Source: Flavobacterium anhuiense
GTDB lineage: Bacteria; Bacteroidota; Bacteroidia; Flavobacteriales; Flavobacteriaceae
Length of the DNA stretch: 64,000 bases
NCBI RefSeq assembly: GCF_004151235.1
Contig: NZ_JUIV01000002.1
Location: 310,001-374,000 of the forward strand
Reading direction: 5' to 3'
Shown here in pieces: positions 1 through 8,530 of the stretch. Both the position numbers and the translations under genes were made by a program. Each line of letters begins with the position of its first letter. Position 1 is the stretch's first letter. The notes beneath the pieces were generated by a model, which was given only the letters and a program-made list of their open reading frames with translations, had not been told where the DNA came from and did not search any database.

Positions 1-386
1 TTAAATAAGAATCTTTTTTTTTGATTTTTATCAGCAACTTTTGCTTCCGATTTGGGCTTTTATAGATTTTTTTTCATTTGTCTTTTTCTTCCAAAATCAT
101 CTGTTTTTATGAGCCTATTTTTCATGTTTTTTCATGTTTAGATTATTGCCTATCCAAAACTAGATAAAAAGCAAAACCGTTAATCGAAAATGCCCTTTCT
201 GAGCTTTTTATCAAAAAAAAACTAATCTAATTAATTGATTTTTAGTATGTTGTGTGGATTACTATACTTGGTATAATTTATAAATTGTATGTGGTATAAT
301 TAATAAAATGTATGTGTTCATGCAATTTTTATCAATAAAATCTCCAATCTTTGCATTGTAAAATGATTTAAAAACGATCAAAAGCG
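1..386. other. gene-free left edge
   Basis: No credible coding frame is seen here. The stretch is very AT-rich and has poly-T runs. Its only clear structure is the 23-bp tandem repeat at 270-316. It presumably holds the promoter for the gene starting at 387, but I cannot place a clean TTG/TAnnTTTG pair. Confidence 0.6.
270..316. repeat. two tandem 23-bp direct repeats
   Basis: The unit beginning GGTATAATT and ending TGTATGTG occurs twice with a 23-bp period and only two mismatches over 24 aligned bases. The period is close to two helical turns, and the repeats lie about 70 bp before the first gene of the peptide-export locus. A regulator binding site is an inference. Confidence 0.6.
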
Positions 387-1943
387 ATGTTAAAACTTGT
401 CCAAAAATTTCTACAAATCAACCGCTACTCAGACATCAAAAATGAGTTCAAGGATCTGTTTTTGTCTCATCCAAATTATCCGAGTTTGTTTGCCATTACA
501 GACTCGTTTGATTTGCTTTCTGTAGAGAATGCCGCTGTAAGAGTTTCGAAAGAACAGATTGAAGATTTGCCATCTAACTTTTTGGCATATTTCAAAGATG
601 AATTGACACTCGTTGAAAAAATAAAAAGCGGTGTTAGAATCACAACTTCAAAAAAAGGAAGTCAAAAATTGTCTTATGATAAATTCCTTTTAGATTGGAA
701 TGGAGTAATTGTGGCCATCGAGCCAAACAATGTTGTAGCAAGAGATAATTTAAAAATAGAATACAATTGGCTAAAATATTTTCTGCCTCTTGCGCTTGTA
801 GCAGGATTGTCTTTATTCTATAATCGTTTTGATTGGTTTAGCGCTTCATTTTTGGTGACATCAGTTCTCGGTTTAGTTGTAAGTATCTTTATTGTTCAAG
901 AGAAATGGGGAGTTAAAAATACTGTAATTTCAAAATTCTGTAATTTAAGTACTAATTCTTCTTGCCACTCAGTAATAAGTTTTAATGATGATATTGCAAA
1001 TAGATGGGTGAGTTTTTCAGATTTGCCTTTGCTTTTCTTTAGTTCAAGCATTATTGCAATACTAGTTCAGCCTTTAAGTTCATCAATTTTCGTTGGATTC
1101 TTAAGTCTATTGGCTATTCCTATAATAGTTTGTTCAATATGGATTCAAAAATTTGAGATTCAGAAATGGTGCATAATGTGTCTGGCAATATCATTTTTAA
1201 TATTGGCACAAAGCATTTTTTGGTTTTCGTCAGATCTTTTTACATTGAGTTTCAGTTTTAATGAAATTTTCCCTTATGTATTTTCTTTATTGCTTTTAAT
1301 CCCAATATGGGCGGCGGTTAAAGTGATGATTAGAAAAATGCTTGACAATGAAAACTCTTTAAAAGAGCTTAAGAAATTTAAAAGAAATTACTCTTTGTTG
1401 AATTTCTTATCTAAAAAAGTAAAATATAACAAAGGATTTGAAGATTTAAGAGGCTTGACATTTGGAAATAGAAATGCAGGGGTTAGACTTTCTGTAATTC
1501 TTAGTCCAAGCTGCGGTCACTGTTATAAAACTTTTCAAGAAGCTTTTGATTTAGTATTGAAGTTTCCAGATAAAATATTTTTGAACGTTCTTTTTAATAT
1601 CAATCCAGAAAATAATGACAATCCTTATAAAGCAGTTGTTGAAAGGCTTTTAACTATTAACAGAACAACACCAGGTAAGACAGTTGAAGCGATTTCAGAT
1701 TGGTACATTAAAAGAATGACTCACAAAAAGTGGTTAAAAAAATGGAATGTTGATTCTGTTAGCATGATGATAAATCAAGAAATTCAGAAACAATATGATT
1801 GGTGCTCTATGAACAATTTTAATTACACACCGATTAAAATTGTAAACGAAAGGCTATTTCCCAATGAATATGAGCTAAACGAATTGAAATATTTCTTAAA
1901 TGATTATGTAGAGGAAGTTCAAGTCTTGGAAAAAATAGCTTAA
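387..1943 (+). CDS. C39-like / VKOR / thioredoxin fusion membrane protein
   Basis: Predicted disulfide-forming membrane enzyme of 518 residues. Residues 1-115 resemble a C39 peptidase fold (HPNYPSLFAITDSFDLL, then a WNGVIVAIE strand) but lack the catalytic Cys, so this part may only bind peptide. Residues 128-315 hold several membrane segments of the vitamin K epoxide reductase family, with the loop cysteines C185 and C193 and the active-site pair CIMC (262-265). Residues 360-510 form a thioredoxin-like domain with CGHC at 376-379. VKOR proteins pass electrons from a DsbA-like partner to quinone; here both are on one chain. The Cys-rich peptides encoded immediately downstream suggest it oxidises exported peptides. 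The ATG at 387 is followed at once by the conserved N-terminus. Domain calls come from motifs. Confidence 0.85.
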   Translation: MLKLVQKFLQINRYSDIKNEFKDLFLSHPNYPSLFAITDSFDLLSVENAAVRVSKEQIEDLPSNFLAYFKDELTLVEKIKSGVRITTSKKGSQKLSYDKFLLDWNGVIVAIEPNNVVARDNLKIEYNWLKYFLPLALVAGLSLFYNRFDWFSASFLVTSVLGLVVSIFIVQEKWGVKNTVISKFCNLSTNSSCHSVISFNDDIANRWVSFSDLPLLFFSSSIIAILVQPLSSSIFVGFLSLLAIPIIVCSIWIQKFEIQKWCIMCLAISFLILAQSIFWFSSDLFTLSFSFNEIFPYVFSLLLLIPIWAAVKVMIRKMLDNENSLKELKKFKRNYSLLNFLSKKVKYNKGFEDLRGLTFGNRNAGVRLSVILSPSCGHCYKTFQEAFDLVLKFPDKIFLNVLFNINPENNDNPYKAVVERLLTINRTTPGKTVEAISDWYIKRMTHKKWLKKWNVDSVSMMINQEIQKQYDWCSMNNFNYTPIKIVNERLFPNEYELNELKYFLNDYVEEVQVLEKIA

Positions 1944-2000
1944 AAAAACAGAAGTTTCGACTGTCAAATAGAAACAAGTAACCCCAATAAACCTGCAGTT

Positions 2001-2183
2001 ATGTTGAAGAACGTTTTGAAATTGAAAGGTGCAGTGGAATTGACTGCTAATGAACTGAAAACAATGAACGGAGATCATGCTCCTATTTGTGAAGATGGAT
2101 TTAAAGCTAAAAGATGTACAGAATTTGGAACTGTGCCAGCGTACTGGAACTGCATTCCAAATAATTATGTCGGAAGCTGCTAA
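2001..2183 (+). CDS. double-glycine-type leader peptide, Cys-containing core
   Basis: A 60-residue precursor. Its leader (MLKNVLKLKGAVELTANELK) has the spacing of bacteriocin-type leaders and ends TMNG, so the usual GG is NG. The predicted core of about 36 residues has four Cys (PICED, KRCTE, WNCIP, final GSC), one Trp and two Tyr. It lies 57 bp after the VKOR fusion and is a likely substrate of the C39 exporter at 2932. Four cysteines allow two disulfides, matching the neighbouring disulfide enzyme. No function can be named from sequence; antimicrobial or signalling peptides are the usual products of such loci. Confidence 0.75.
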   Translation: MLKNVLKLKGAVELTANELKTMNGDHAPICEDGFKAKRCTEFGTVPAYWNCIPNNYVGSC

Positions 2184-2252
2184 AGAGGATTTTTTTAAGC
2201 ATCAAGTTATTGCAGATTTGAGGCTTAAACCAAAAAATGTAAATAGCCAGTT

Positions 2253-2378
2253 ATGTTAGAAAAGATTTTAAAAAGTAAGGAAACAAGAAAGCTGACAAAA
2301 AAAGAGCAGAAAAACATCTTGGGGAATGAATATTCAGAAGATATCAATTGCCATGATACTGTTGTTGAAAAATATTAA
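2253..2378 (+). CDS. short leader-like peptide with minimal core
   Basis: A 41-residue frame, too short for most gene callers. It starts MLEKILKSKETRKLTKKEQK and then NILGNE, aligning with the leaders on either side (MLKKIL...KNEQKTMKGG). The upstream context (CAGTTATGTT) also matches that of the first peptide gene. After the putative LG cleavage site only about 17 residues remain, with one Cys. It may be a degenerate precursor or a peptide with a very small core. The leader similarity makes chance unlikely, although there is no proof of translation. Confidence 0.6.
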   Translation: MLEKILKSKETRKLTKKEQKNILGNEYSEDINCHDTVVEKY

Positions 2379-2423
2379 ATAGTGAGACAGAACAAACTGT
2401 CGTACTAGATAAAAGGTATTATT

Positions 2424-2615
2424 ATGTTAAAGAAAATTTTAAGTCTTGAAGGTGCTCAGTCCATTAACAAAAATGAACAGAAAACCATGAAAGGAGGAAT
2501 TCCAGAATGTTGGGTTCATGCCTTAGAAGCAGGATGTTTTTTAATACCGACAGGCGAAACTTGTCCGCTAAATACATCATCAGGTATTTGTGATACAAGT
2601 CGTCTTTGTTGTTGA
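2424..2615 (+). CDS. double-glycine leader peptide, six-Cys core
   Basis: A 63-residue precursor with the canonical leader form MLKKILSLEGAQSINKNEQK then TMKGG, where cleavage would follow GG at residues 24-25. The 38-residue core holds six Cys (PECW, AGCF, ETCP, GICD and terminal LCC), enough for three disulfides, and is short and hydrophobic. It is the clearest of the three precursors. Together with the C39 exporter, HlyD adaptor and VKOR-thioredoxin fusion it indicates export and oxidation of a disulfide-rich peptide. The core resembles no bacteriocin that I recognise. Confidence 0.8.
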   Translation: MLKKILSLEGAQSINKNEQKTMKGGIPECWVHALEAGCFLIPTGETCPLNTSSGICDTSRLCC

Positions 2616-2682
2616 TTTTTAACTTTTTTAAAAGTAATACGATATAGCCTTATTTAGAATTTAGTCATGTTTTTTTTGAATG

Positions 2683-2877
2683 TATAGGCGCTCGATCGTG
2701 GAACATTGAGCATATTCTCAGTATTGATGATTGGTACTGAGATTCTTAGGAGTTGGCCGCAAGGTTGTTTTTATTTGGTTAGGGTAACCAGCGGCCATGT
2801 CCTAAAGAAATTGTGTTGCTAAAAATTTGTTTTTAAATACTGAAACAGAGAAGATTTAGGTCTTCTCTGTTTTTTTT
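2683..2877 (+). ncRNA. structured intergenic RNA candidate ending in a terminator
   Basis: There is no coding frame, but several nested pairings can be read. CTCAGTA (2717-2723) pairs with TACTGAG (2735-2741). TTAGGA (2746-2751) plus TGGCCGC (2754-2760) pair with GCGGCCA (2791-2797) plus TCCTAA (2800-2805) across a 2x2 internal loop. Inside that, TGGTTA (2776-2781) pairs with TAACCA (2785-2790). A Rho-independent terminator closes the region. It is locally more GC-rich than its surroundings. It could be an sRNA, a structured 3' UTR of the peptide genes or a leader of the exporter. Flavo-1-like or 6S-like RNA are guesses only. Confidence 0.5.
2844..2877 (+). terminator. Rho-independent terminator
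   Basis: The 11-bp stem AACAGAGAAGA / TCTTCTCTGTT has a 6-nt loop and is followed by a T-run. It separates the peptide genes and RNA candidate from the exporter gene. Confidence 0.85.
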
Positions 2878-2931
2878 ATGGATTAACAAGAAATTTTTTT
2901 CTTAATTTGGTCTAGAATAAATCATAATAAA

Positions 2932-5124
2932 TTGAAAAAATTCACTCATTATAAACAAGCAGATAATAAAGATTGCGGACCGACATGTTTAAAAATCATT
3001 GCTAAATATTACGGTAAAACAATCAATATTCAGGAGCTGAGAAATATTAGCGAAACAACTCGCGAAGGAAGTAATTTGCTTTTTCTGAGTGATGCCGCCG
3101 AAAAAATCGGTTTTAGAACTTTAGGGGTAAAGTTAAGTTTGGAAAGGCTGGAAGAAGCTCCGTTACCATGCATTTTGCATTGGAATAATAATCATTATGT
3201 TGTACTTTATAAAATTAAGAAGGGAATTTATTATGTTTCAGACCCTGCATTTGGGTTGATTAAGTATAATAAAGAGGATTTTTTAAAATTTTGGATAGGA
3301 AATAATGCTAACGACGAAACAAGAGAAGGGGTTGCATTATTGATAGAACCGACGCCAAAATTTTTTCAGTCTGATTTCGATAAAGAGGAAAATTCAGGAT
3401 TGGGATTCAGATTCCTTTCACAATATCTATTTCAATATAAATCATTTCTTATTCAGCTTGCTATAGGGCTTGTTGCAGGCAGTTTACTGCAATTGATATT
3501 TCCATTTTTAACCCAAAGCATTGTCGATGTCGGGATCCAGAATCAGAATATTCATTTTATTTATCTGATCCTTTTTGCCCAGCTGTTCCTTTTTGCCGGG
3601 AGAACAGGTTTAGAACTCATAAGAAGTTGGATACTGCTTCATCTCTCCACTCGCATTAATATATCATTAATTTCTGATTTCTTTATCAAATTAATGAATC
3701 TCCCGATTTCTTTTTTTGATGTAAGGATGACAGGTGATATCATGCAACGGATAAATGATCATCATAGAATTGAAAAAATACTTACTACATCATCTTTAAA
3801 TGTGTTGTTTTCTGTTATCAACATGTTTGTATTGGGGGCAGTTCTGGCTTATTTTAATCTCAAGATATTTCTGGTCTTTTTTGTCGGAAGCCTTCTTTAT
3901 TTTGGTTGGATAAGCATGTTTTTGAAACAAAGAGAAGCTTTAGATTACAAGCGATTTTCAGAAGTTTCTAATGAGCAGAGCAAAGTGATGGAGTTGATAA
4001 ACGGAATGCAGGAAATTAAGCTTCATAATGCCGAAAAACAGAAGCGCTGGGGCTGGGAATATGTTCAGGCCAGATTGTTTAGGGTTTCAATAAAAGGCTT
4101 GGTATTAGAACAGTCGCAAACTATTGGTTCATCAGTAATAAATGAATTAAAAAATATTTTCATCACTTTTTTATCAGCAAAATTGGTTATCGACGGTTCA
4201 ATCACGCTGGGGATGATGCTGGCCATTAATTCAATTGTAGGCAGTTTAAATGGGCCAATTACACAGCTTATCCAATTTGTAAGAGAGCTTCAGGATGCTA
4301 AAATTTCATTGGCAAGATTATCTGAAATTCACGAAAAAGAAGATGAAACACAAGAAGAGGAGAATCTGTCCAATGATGTGCCGTATGATTCAGATATAGA
4401 ATTAAAGAATATTTCGTATAGATATTTAGGTTCGGATATTATTGTTTTGGATAGTTTGAGTTTGAAAATTCCAGCTAATAAAGTAACCGCAATAGTGGGG
4501 GTAAGCGGGAGCGGAAAAACAACTTTGATGAAAGTGTTATTGAAATTTTATGATCCTGATAAAGGTGAAATCTATATTGGAAATTCCCAGCTGAAAAATA
4601 TTTCCCAGAAGGCGTGGAGATCTAATATCGGAGCAGTAATGCAGGAAGGCTTTATTTTCAGCGACACAATTGCAAATAATATTGCGGTTGGGGTCGACAA
4701 AATTGACAAAGAACGATTGGTTTATGCATCGGATGTGGCTAATATCAAGCAATATATAAGCGAACTTCCATTGGGCTACAATACCAAGATAGGTGCAGAA
4801 GGATTAGGAATGAGCACTGGGCAGAAACAGCGACTGCTGATTGCCAGAGCAGTCTATAAAAATCCTGAAATCTTGTTTTTTGATGAAGCGACTTCAGCTT
4901 TAGATGCGAATAATGAAAAAGCAATTATGCAGAAACTTGATGTTTTTTTTAAGAACAAAACAGTAATCGTAATTGCTCATAGATTGAGTACAGTTATGAA
5001 TGCCGATCAGATTGTGGTGTTGGATAAAGGAAAAATTATCGAAATTGGAAACCATACCACACTTGTTGAGCAGAGAGGGAATTATTTTGAATTGGTTAAA
5101 AATCAATTGCAGTTAGGGAATTAA
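2932..5124 (+). CDS. peptidase-containing ABC exporter (C39 family)
   Basis: A 730-residue ABC transporter that would cleave double-glycine leaders and export the mature peptide across the inner membrane. Residues 1-130 are a C39 peptidase with C15 (KDCGPTCL), H88 (NNNHYVVLY) and D104 (SDPAFG). A six-helix transmembrane domain follows (about 160-440). The ATPase has Walker A GVSGSGKTT near residue 522, signature STGQKQR near 627 and Walker B ILFFDEATSALD near 648. The start is the TTG at 2932, because homologous C39 domains begin with MKKF-like residues just before the catalytic motif. It overlaps nothing and is 2 bp from the adaptor, so the two are co-transcribed. Its natural substrates are probably the peptides at 2001-2615. 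Confidence 0.93.
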   Translation: MKKFTHYKQADNKDCGPTCLKIIAKYYGKTINIQELRNISETTREGSNLLFLSDAAEKIGFRTLGVKLSLERLEEAPLPCILHWNNNHYVVLYKIKKGIYYVSDPAFGLIKYNKEDFLKFWIGNNANDETREGVALLIEPTPKFFQSDFDKEENSGLGFRFLSQYLFQYKSFLIQLAIGLVAGSLLQLIFPFLTQSIVDVGIQNQNIHFIYLILFAQLFLFAGRTGLELIRSWILLHLSTRINISLISDFFIKLMNLPISFFDVRMTGDIMQRINDHHRIEKILTTSSLNVLFSVINMFVLGAVLAYFNLKIFLVFFVGSLLYFGWISMFLKQREALDYKRFSEVSNEQSKVMELINGMQEIKLHNAEKQKRWGWEYVQARLFRVSIKGLVLEQSQTIGSSVINELKNIFITFLSAKLVIDGSITLGMMLAINSIVGSLNGPITQLIQFVRELQDAKISLARLSEIHEKEDETQEEENLSNDVPYDSDIELKNISYRYLGSDIIVLDSLSLKIPANKVTAIVGVSGSGKTTLMKVLLKFYDPDKGEIYIGNSQLKNISQKAWRSNIGAVMQEGFIFSDTIANNIAVGVDKIDKERLVYASDVANIKQYISELPLGYNTKIGAEGLGMSTGQKQRLLIARAVYKNPEILFFDEATSALDANNEKAIMQKLDVFFKNKTVIVIAHRLSTVMNADQIVVLDKGKIIEIGNHTTLVEQRGNYFELVKNQLQLGN

Positions 5125-5126
5125 TT

Positions 5127-6422
5127 ATGGCAGAAAACAACGATACATTTGAATTAAGAAGCGAAGAGGTTCAGGATATCTTGACCAAAGTTCCGCATTG
5201 GATGATACGATGGGGAACCGTTCTGATATTTGCCATTATCATTATGCTGTTTTTTGTTTCCTGGTTTGTCAAATATCCGGATGTCGTAAAAACAGAAATT
5301 GTAATTACAACTAATATCCCTCCAGAGAAAATAGTATCAAAGTCTTCTGGGCGCATCGAAGCTATTTTGGTTAAGAATAAAATGCTGGTTGCAAAAAACA
5401 GTACCCTGGCAATTATAGAAAATACAGCCAATTACAAAGATGTCTTTTTATTGAAAAAGATTGTTGAAGATTATGATATTAACAGTTCAAAAAAAGAGTT
5501 TCCTTTTGGATTATTACAAAATAAACAGTTAGGCGAAATAGAGAGTGCTTTTGCGGTATTTCAGAAGGATTATCAGGCGCAGGAATTAAATAAAGATCTG
5601 CATCCTTTTCAAGTAGAAAGCAGGGCGCAGAAGTCCGAAAAAATCCAGATAACCGAAAGAATAGAAATCCTGCAACAGCAGAAAACAATTAATGAGCGTG
5701 AACTCGAACTTCAGAAGAATGAAGTGGCGCGCTTTGAAACTTTATTCAATAAAGGGATTATTTCGGCTCAGGAAATGGAAGCTAAAAAACTTAGTTTCCT
5801 GCAGGCACAAAAGAATTACAGGAGTTTATTGTCGTCAATTTCTCAATTAAGGTCTTCTTTGATTGACAATGCAAAATCAAGTCAGAATTCGCAGATAAAC
5901 AGTACTAAAGAAGAAGTTAACCTTGGGCGCAATGTTTCTCAATCTTTCTATCAGCTAAAAAAAGTGATAAGAGATTGGGAGTTGGCTTATGCATTAAAAT
6001 CTTCTATCAGCGGTAAAGTAACTTTTCTGCAAGTGTGGAATGAAAATCAGACCATAAATGTTGGAGATAATGTATTTTCTATAATTCCAGATGCTAAAAA
6101 TAGTTTTATAGGAAAAGTAAAAGCGCCAGCTTTAAATTCAGGAAAAATCAAAGTGGGGCAGCGTGTCAATATCCGTTTAGCGAATTATCCCGACAGAGAA
6201 TTTGGTGTTTTGAAAGGCGAAATCAAAAATATTTCATTGGTGCCTGATAAGGATGGCAATCTTCTTATAGATGTTGCGCTTCCAAATGGACTGAAAACAT
6301 CGTATAATAAACAGATTACATTTCAGCAGGAAATGAAAGGAAGTGCAGAGATTGTGACCGAAGATCTGCGTTTAATCGAAAGAATTCTGTATCAGTTTAA
6401 AAATATTTTTGAACAAGTTTAA
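5127..6422 (+). CDS. HlyD-family membrane fusion protein
   Basis: A 431-residue periplasmic adaptor. One membrane helix lies near residues 28-47, followed by a split lipoyl/beta-barrel region (VSKSSGRIEAILVKNKMLV) and a long coiled coil at about 165-250 rich in Gln, Glu and Lys. The second half of the lipoyl domain and a barrel (GKVKAPALNSGKIKVGQRV) complete it. It would link the C39 exporter to an outer-membrane TolC-like channel, which is not encoded in this window. The 2-bp gap from the exporter points to tight co-expression. Confidence 0.9.
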   Translation: MAENNDTFELRSEEVQDILTKVPHWMIRWGTVLIFAIIIMLFFVSWFVKYPDVVKTEIVITTNIPPEKIVSKSSGRIEAILVKNKMLVAKNSTLAIIENTANYKDVFLLKKIVEDYDINSSKKEFPFGLLQNKQLGEIESAFAVFQKDYQAQELNKDLHPFQVESRAQKSEKIQITERIEILQQQKTINERELELQKNEVARFETLFNKGIISAQEMEAKKLSFLQAQKNYRSLLSSISQLRSSLIDNAKSSQNSQINSTKEEVNLGRNVSQSFYQLKKVIRDWELAYALKSSISGKVTFLQVWNENQTINVGDNVFSIIPDAKNSFIGKVKAPALNSGKIKVGQRVNIRLANYPDREFGVLKGEIKNISLVPDKDGNLLIDVALPNGLKTSYNKQITFQQEMKGSAEIVTEDLRLIERILYQFKNIFEQV

Positions 6423-6461
6423 TAATATTAGCTCTAACTAACCAAAAGCCCAAATCTTTAA

Positions 6462-8105
6462 ATGAAAAAAACTGTACTTATTGCATTTTTACTATTATTT
6501 CAATTTTCATTTTCAAAACCAATTACCGAAACTCAAAAGCTAGCTGCGACCTGCAAAGTTTGGGGGTTCTTAAAATATTATCATCCAAATGTTACCGATG
6601 GAAGCAAAAATTGGGATGAACAGCTATTTCAAATTTTACCAAAAATCGAGGAAGCTCAAACTTCTGAAGCTTTTTCTCTGGTTATAGAAAATTGGATTGA
6701 TTCTTTGGGAGAAATCAAAAAACAAGAAACTTTAAAACCGAATGTAAAAAAAGAATATTTTGATAAAAACTTCGATTTGTCATGGTTTAATAAGAATGAA
6801 TTGTTTTCGAAATCTCTTTCTAAAAAATTAAAGTTTATTGAAGAAAACAGGAATAAAAAACAGCAATTCTATTATACTTCTAAACCTTATATAGAAGTAA
6901 TTAACGAAGTCAAGTACAAGGATTTTAAATGGACGGATAAGAATCTGCGTCTTTTGGCACTTTTTCGTTATTGGAATCAAATGGAATACTTTTTTCCGTA
7001 TAAATATAAAATGGATCAAAGTTGGGATTCTGTTTTAATAGAAATGATGTCCCGATTCAGTAATCCAGAATCTGAAAAAGATTTTGCATTGGCCATGCGA
7101 GAAATTTCAATAAAATTGAATGATACACACGCGTCAACACAAATGAAACAGATGTCTGATTATTTTGGAGATAAATTTATTACTGCTGATGTAGTTTTTA
7201 TAGATAATAAAGCGGTTGTTGTTGCTTTAAAAAATGATTCACTAGCTAAAATTGATGATTTTAGAGTAGGAGATGTGGTTACGAAAGTTGATGGAAAAAC
7301 AGTAGGAGATTTAATCAATGAAAATTTGAAATATGCAGAAGGCTCTAATATGCCTGCAACTTTAAAAAATATTTATTGGGCTGTTTTCAACGGAAAAACA
7401 GAATCAATCGAAATCGAATTCATTCGTGACAACACCACTTCTGTTAAGAAAGTTAAACGTTACACTTATTCAAAGCTAAAAATTACAAATGCTAAAAATG
7501 CAGCGAAATGGAAATTATTGGATGATGCTATAGGGTATGTTGATGTTGAGAGAATAAAAGCAGACGAGCTTCCTAGTGTAATGAGTCAATTTAAAGATAC
7601 TAAAGCAATTATTTTTGATGCAAGAAAATATCCAAAAGAAGCGAATATAGAAGAAGATATAGCGCAATATTTATATCCAGAAGAGAAAGCTTTTGCAAAA
7701 TTTATAGATGCAGACTTGACATATCCGGGGAGATATGTTTGGAGAGAAGATCAAAAAACAGGAAAAACAAATGTGGATTATTATAAAGGTAAAGTGATTA
7801 TTTTACAAAATGAAAAAACACAAAGCCATGGTGAACATCTAGTGATGTGTCTTCAAGCAGCTCCAAATGCCACAGTTATTGGCAGTCAGACTTCGGGTGC
7901 AGATGGTGGAACATGCAGATTTGAAATTATAAAAGGTTATTCAACCATATTTACAGGTTTTGGAATTTTTTATCCAAACAGAAAAGAAACTCAAAGAGTT
8001 GGTATTGTTCCAGATATTGAAGTTAAACCAACAATTTTAGGTATTCAGCAAGGCAAGGATGAAGTTCTTGAAAGAGCAATTCTTTTTGCGAAAAATGGCA
8101 AATAA
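6462..8105 (+). CDS. secreted S41-family peptidase
   Basis: A 547-residue protein with an N-terminal signal peptide (MKKTVLIAFLLLFQFSFS). A PDZ-like segment lies near 240-310 (IDDFRVGDVVTKVDGKTVGD). The C-terminal peptidase-S41 core includes a TQSHGEHLVM segment holding the likely catalytic Ser and SQTSGADGGT. The family comprises C-terminal-processing/tricorn-type serine peptidases in the periplasm or on the surface. It follows the HlyD gene by 39 bp on the same strand, so it may belong to the export operon and act on exported peptides or their precursors. That link is by position only. Confidence 0.8.
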   Translation: MKKTVLIAFLLLFQFSFSKPITETQKLAATCKVWGFLKYYHPNVTDGSKNWDEQLFQILPKIEEAQTSEAFSLVIENWIDSLGEIKKQETLKPNVKKEYFDKNFDLSWFNKNELFSKSLSKKLKFIEENRNKKQQFYYTSKPYIEVINEVKYKDFKWTDKNLRLLALFRYWNQMEYFFPYKYKMDQSWDSVLIEMMSRFSNPESEKDFALAMREISIKLNDTHASTQMKQMSDYFGDKFITADVVFIDNKAVVVALKNDSLAKIDDFRVGDVVTKVDGKTVGDLINENLKYAEGSNMPATLKNIYWAVFNGKTESIEIEFIRDNTTSVKKVKRYTYSKLKITNAKNAAKWKLLDDAIGYVDVERIKADELPSVMSQFKDTKAIIFDARKYPKEANIEEDIAQYLYPEEKAFAKFIDADLTYPGRYVWREDQKTGKTNVDYYKGKVIILQNEKTQSHGEHLVMCLQAAPNATVIGSQTSGADGGTCRFEIIKGYSTIFTGFGIFYPNRKETQRVGIVPDIEVKPTILGIQQGKDEVLERAILFAKNGK

Positions 8106-8128
8106 TTAAAAATAATAGTAAAAGTATC

Positions 8129-8512
8129 ATGAAAAAAATCATCATTTTTTGTCTAATCTTACTGGGGACTATTAGTTATTCTCAAAAATTAGATTGCACT
8201 AAATTTAAGAATGGAAAGTTTGCGGCTCCAGCTTTTCCAGATGAATATGCTATTCGAAGAGATTCTATTGAAGAGTGTTATTTTGATAGTAAATTGCAAA
8301 CCGTTTGGAGTGTCAAATGGCTTAGTGATTGTAAACTTGAAAGGGTTTGTATAAAAAACGTAGGAGCCGAGAATGTTAAAATTGGAGATAAAAGTGTAGC
8401 AGAAATAATTTATACGGACGATGAATGTGTTACTTATTCAATAGAATATTTTAATGAAGAAAACCCGAATGGAATAGATTTTCAAAGAGGAGTGTGTCTG
8501 CAAAAAGAGTGA
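8129..8512 (+). CDS. small secreted protein of unknown function
   Basis: A 127-residue protein with a signal peptide (MKKIIIFCLILLGTISYSQ) and six Cys in the mature part (LDCTKF, EECYF, SDCKLERVC, DDECVTY, GVCLQKE). I do not recognise the family. It lies 23 bp after the S41 peptidase and is probably co-transcribed with it. The even number of Cys in an exported protein suits disulfide bonding. Confidence 0.7.
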   Translation: MKKIIIFCLILLGTISYSQKLDCTKFKNGKFAAPAFPDEYAIRRDSIEECYFDSKLQTVWSVKWLSDCKLERVCIKNVGAENVKIGDKSVAEIIYTDDECVTYSIEYFNEENPNGIDFQRGVCLQKE

Positions 8513-8530
8513 TTTATTCAAAGATGTTTT

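Noticed and set aside
2077..2259. 60-codon frame overlapping the first leader peptide
   Set aside because: It is the +1 frame of the 2001-2183 gene, has no leader motif and ends in the next gene's upstream region.
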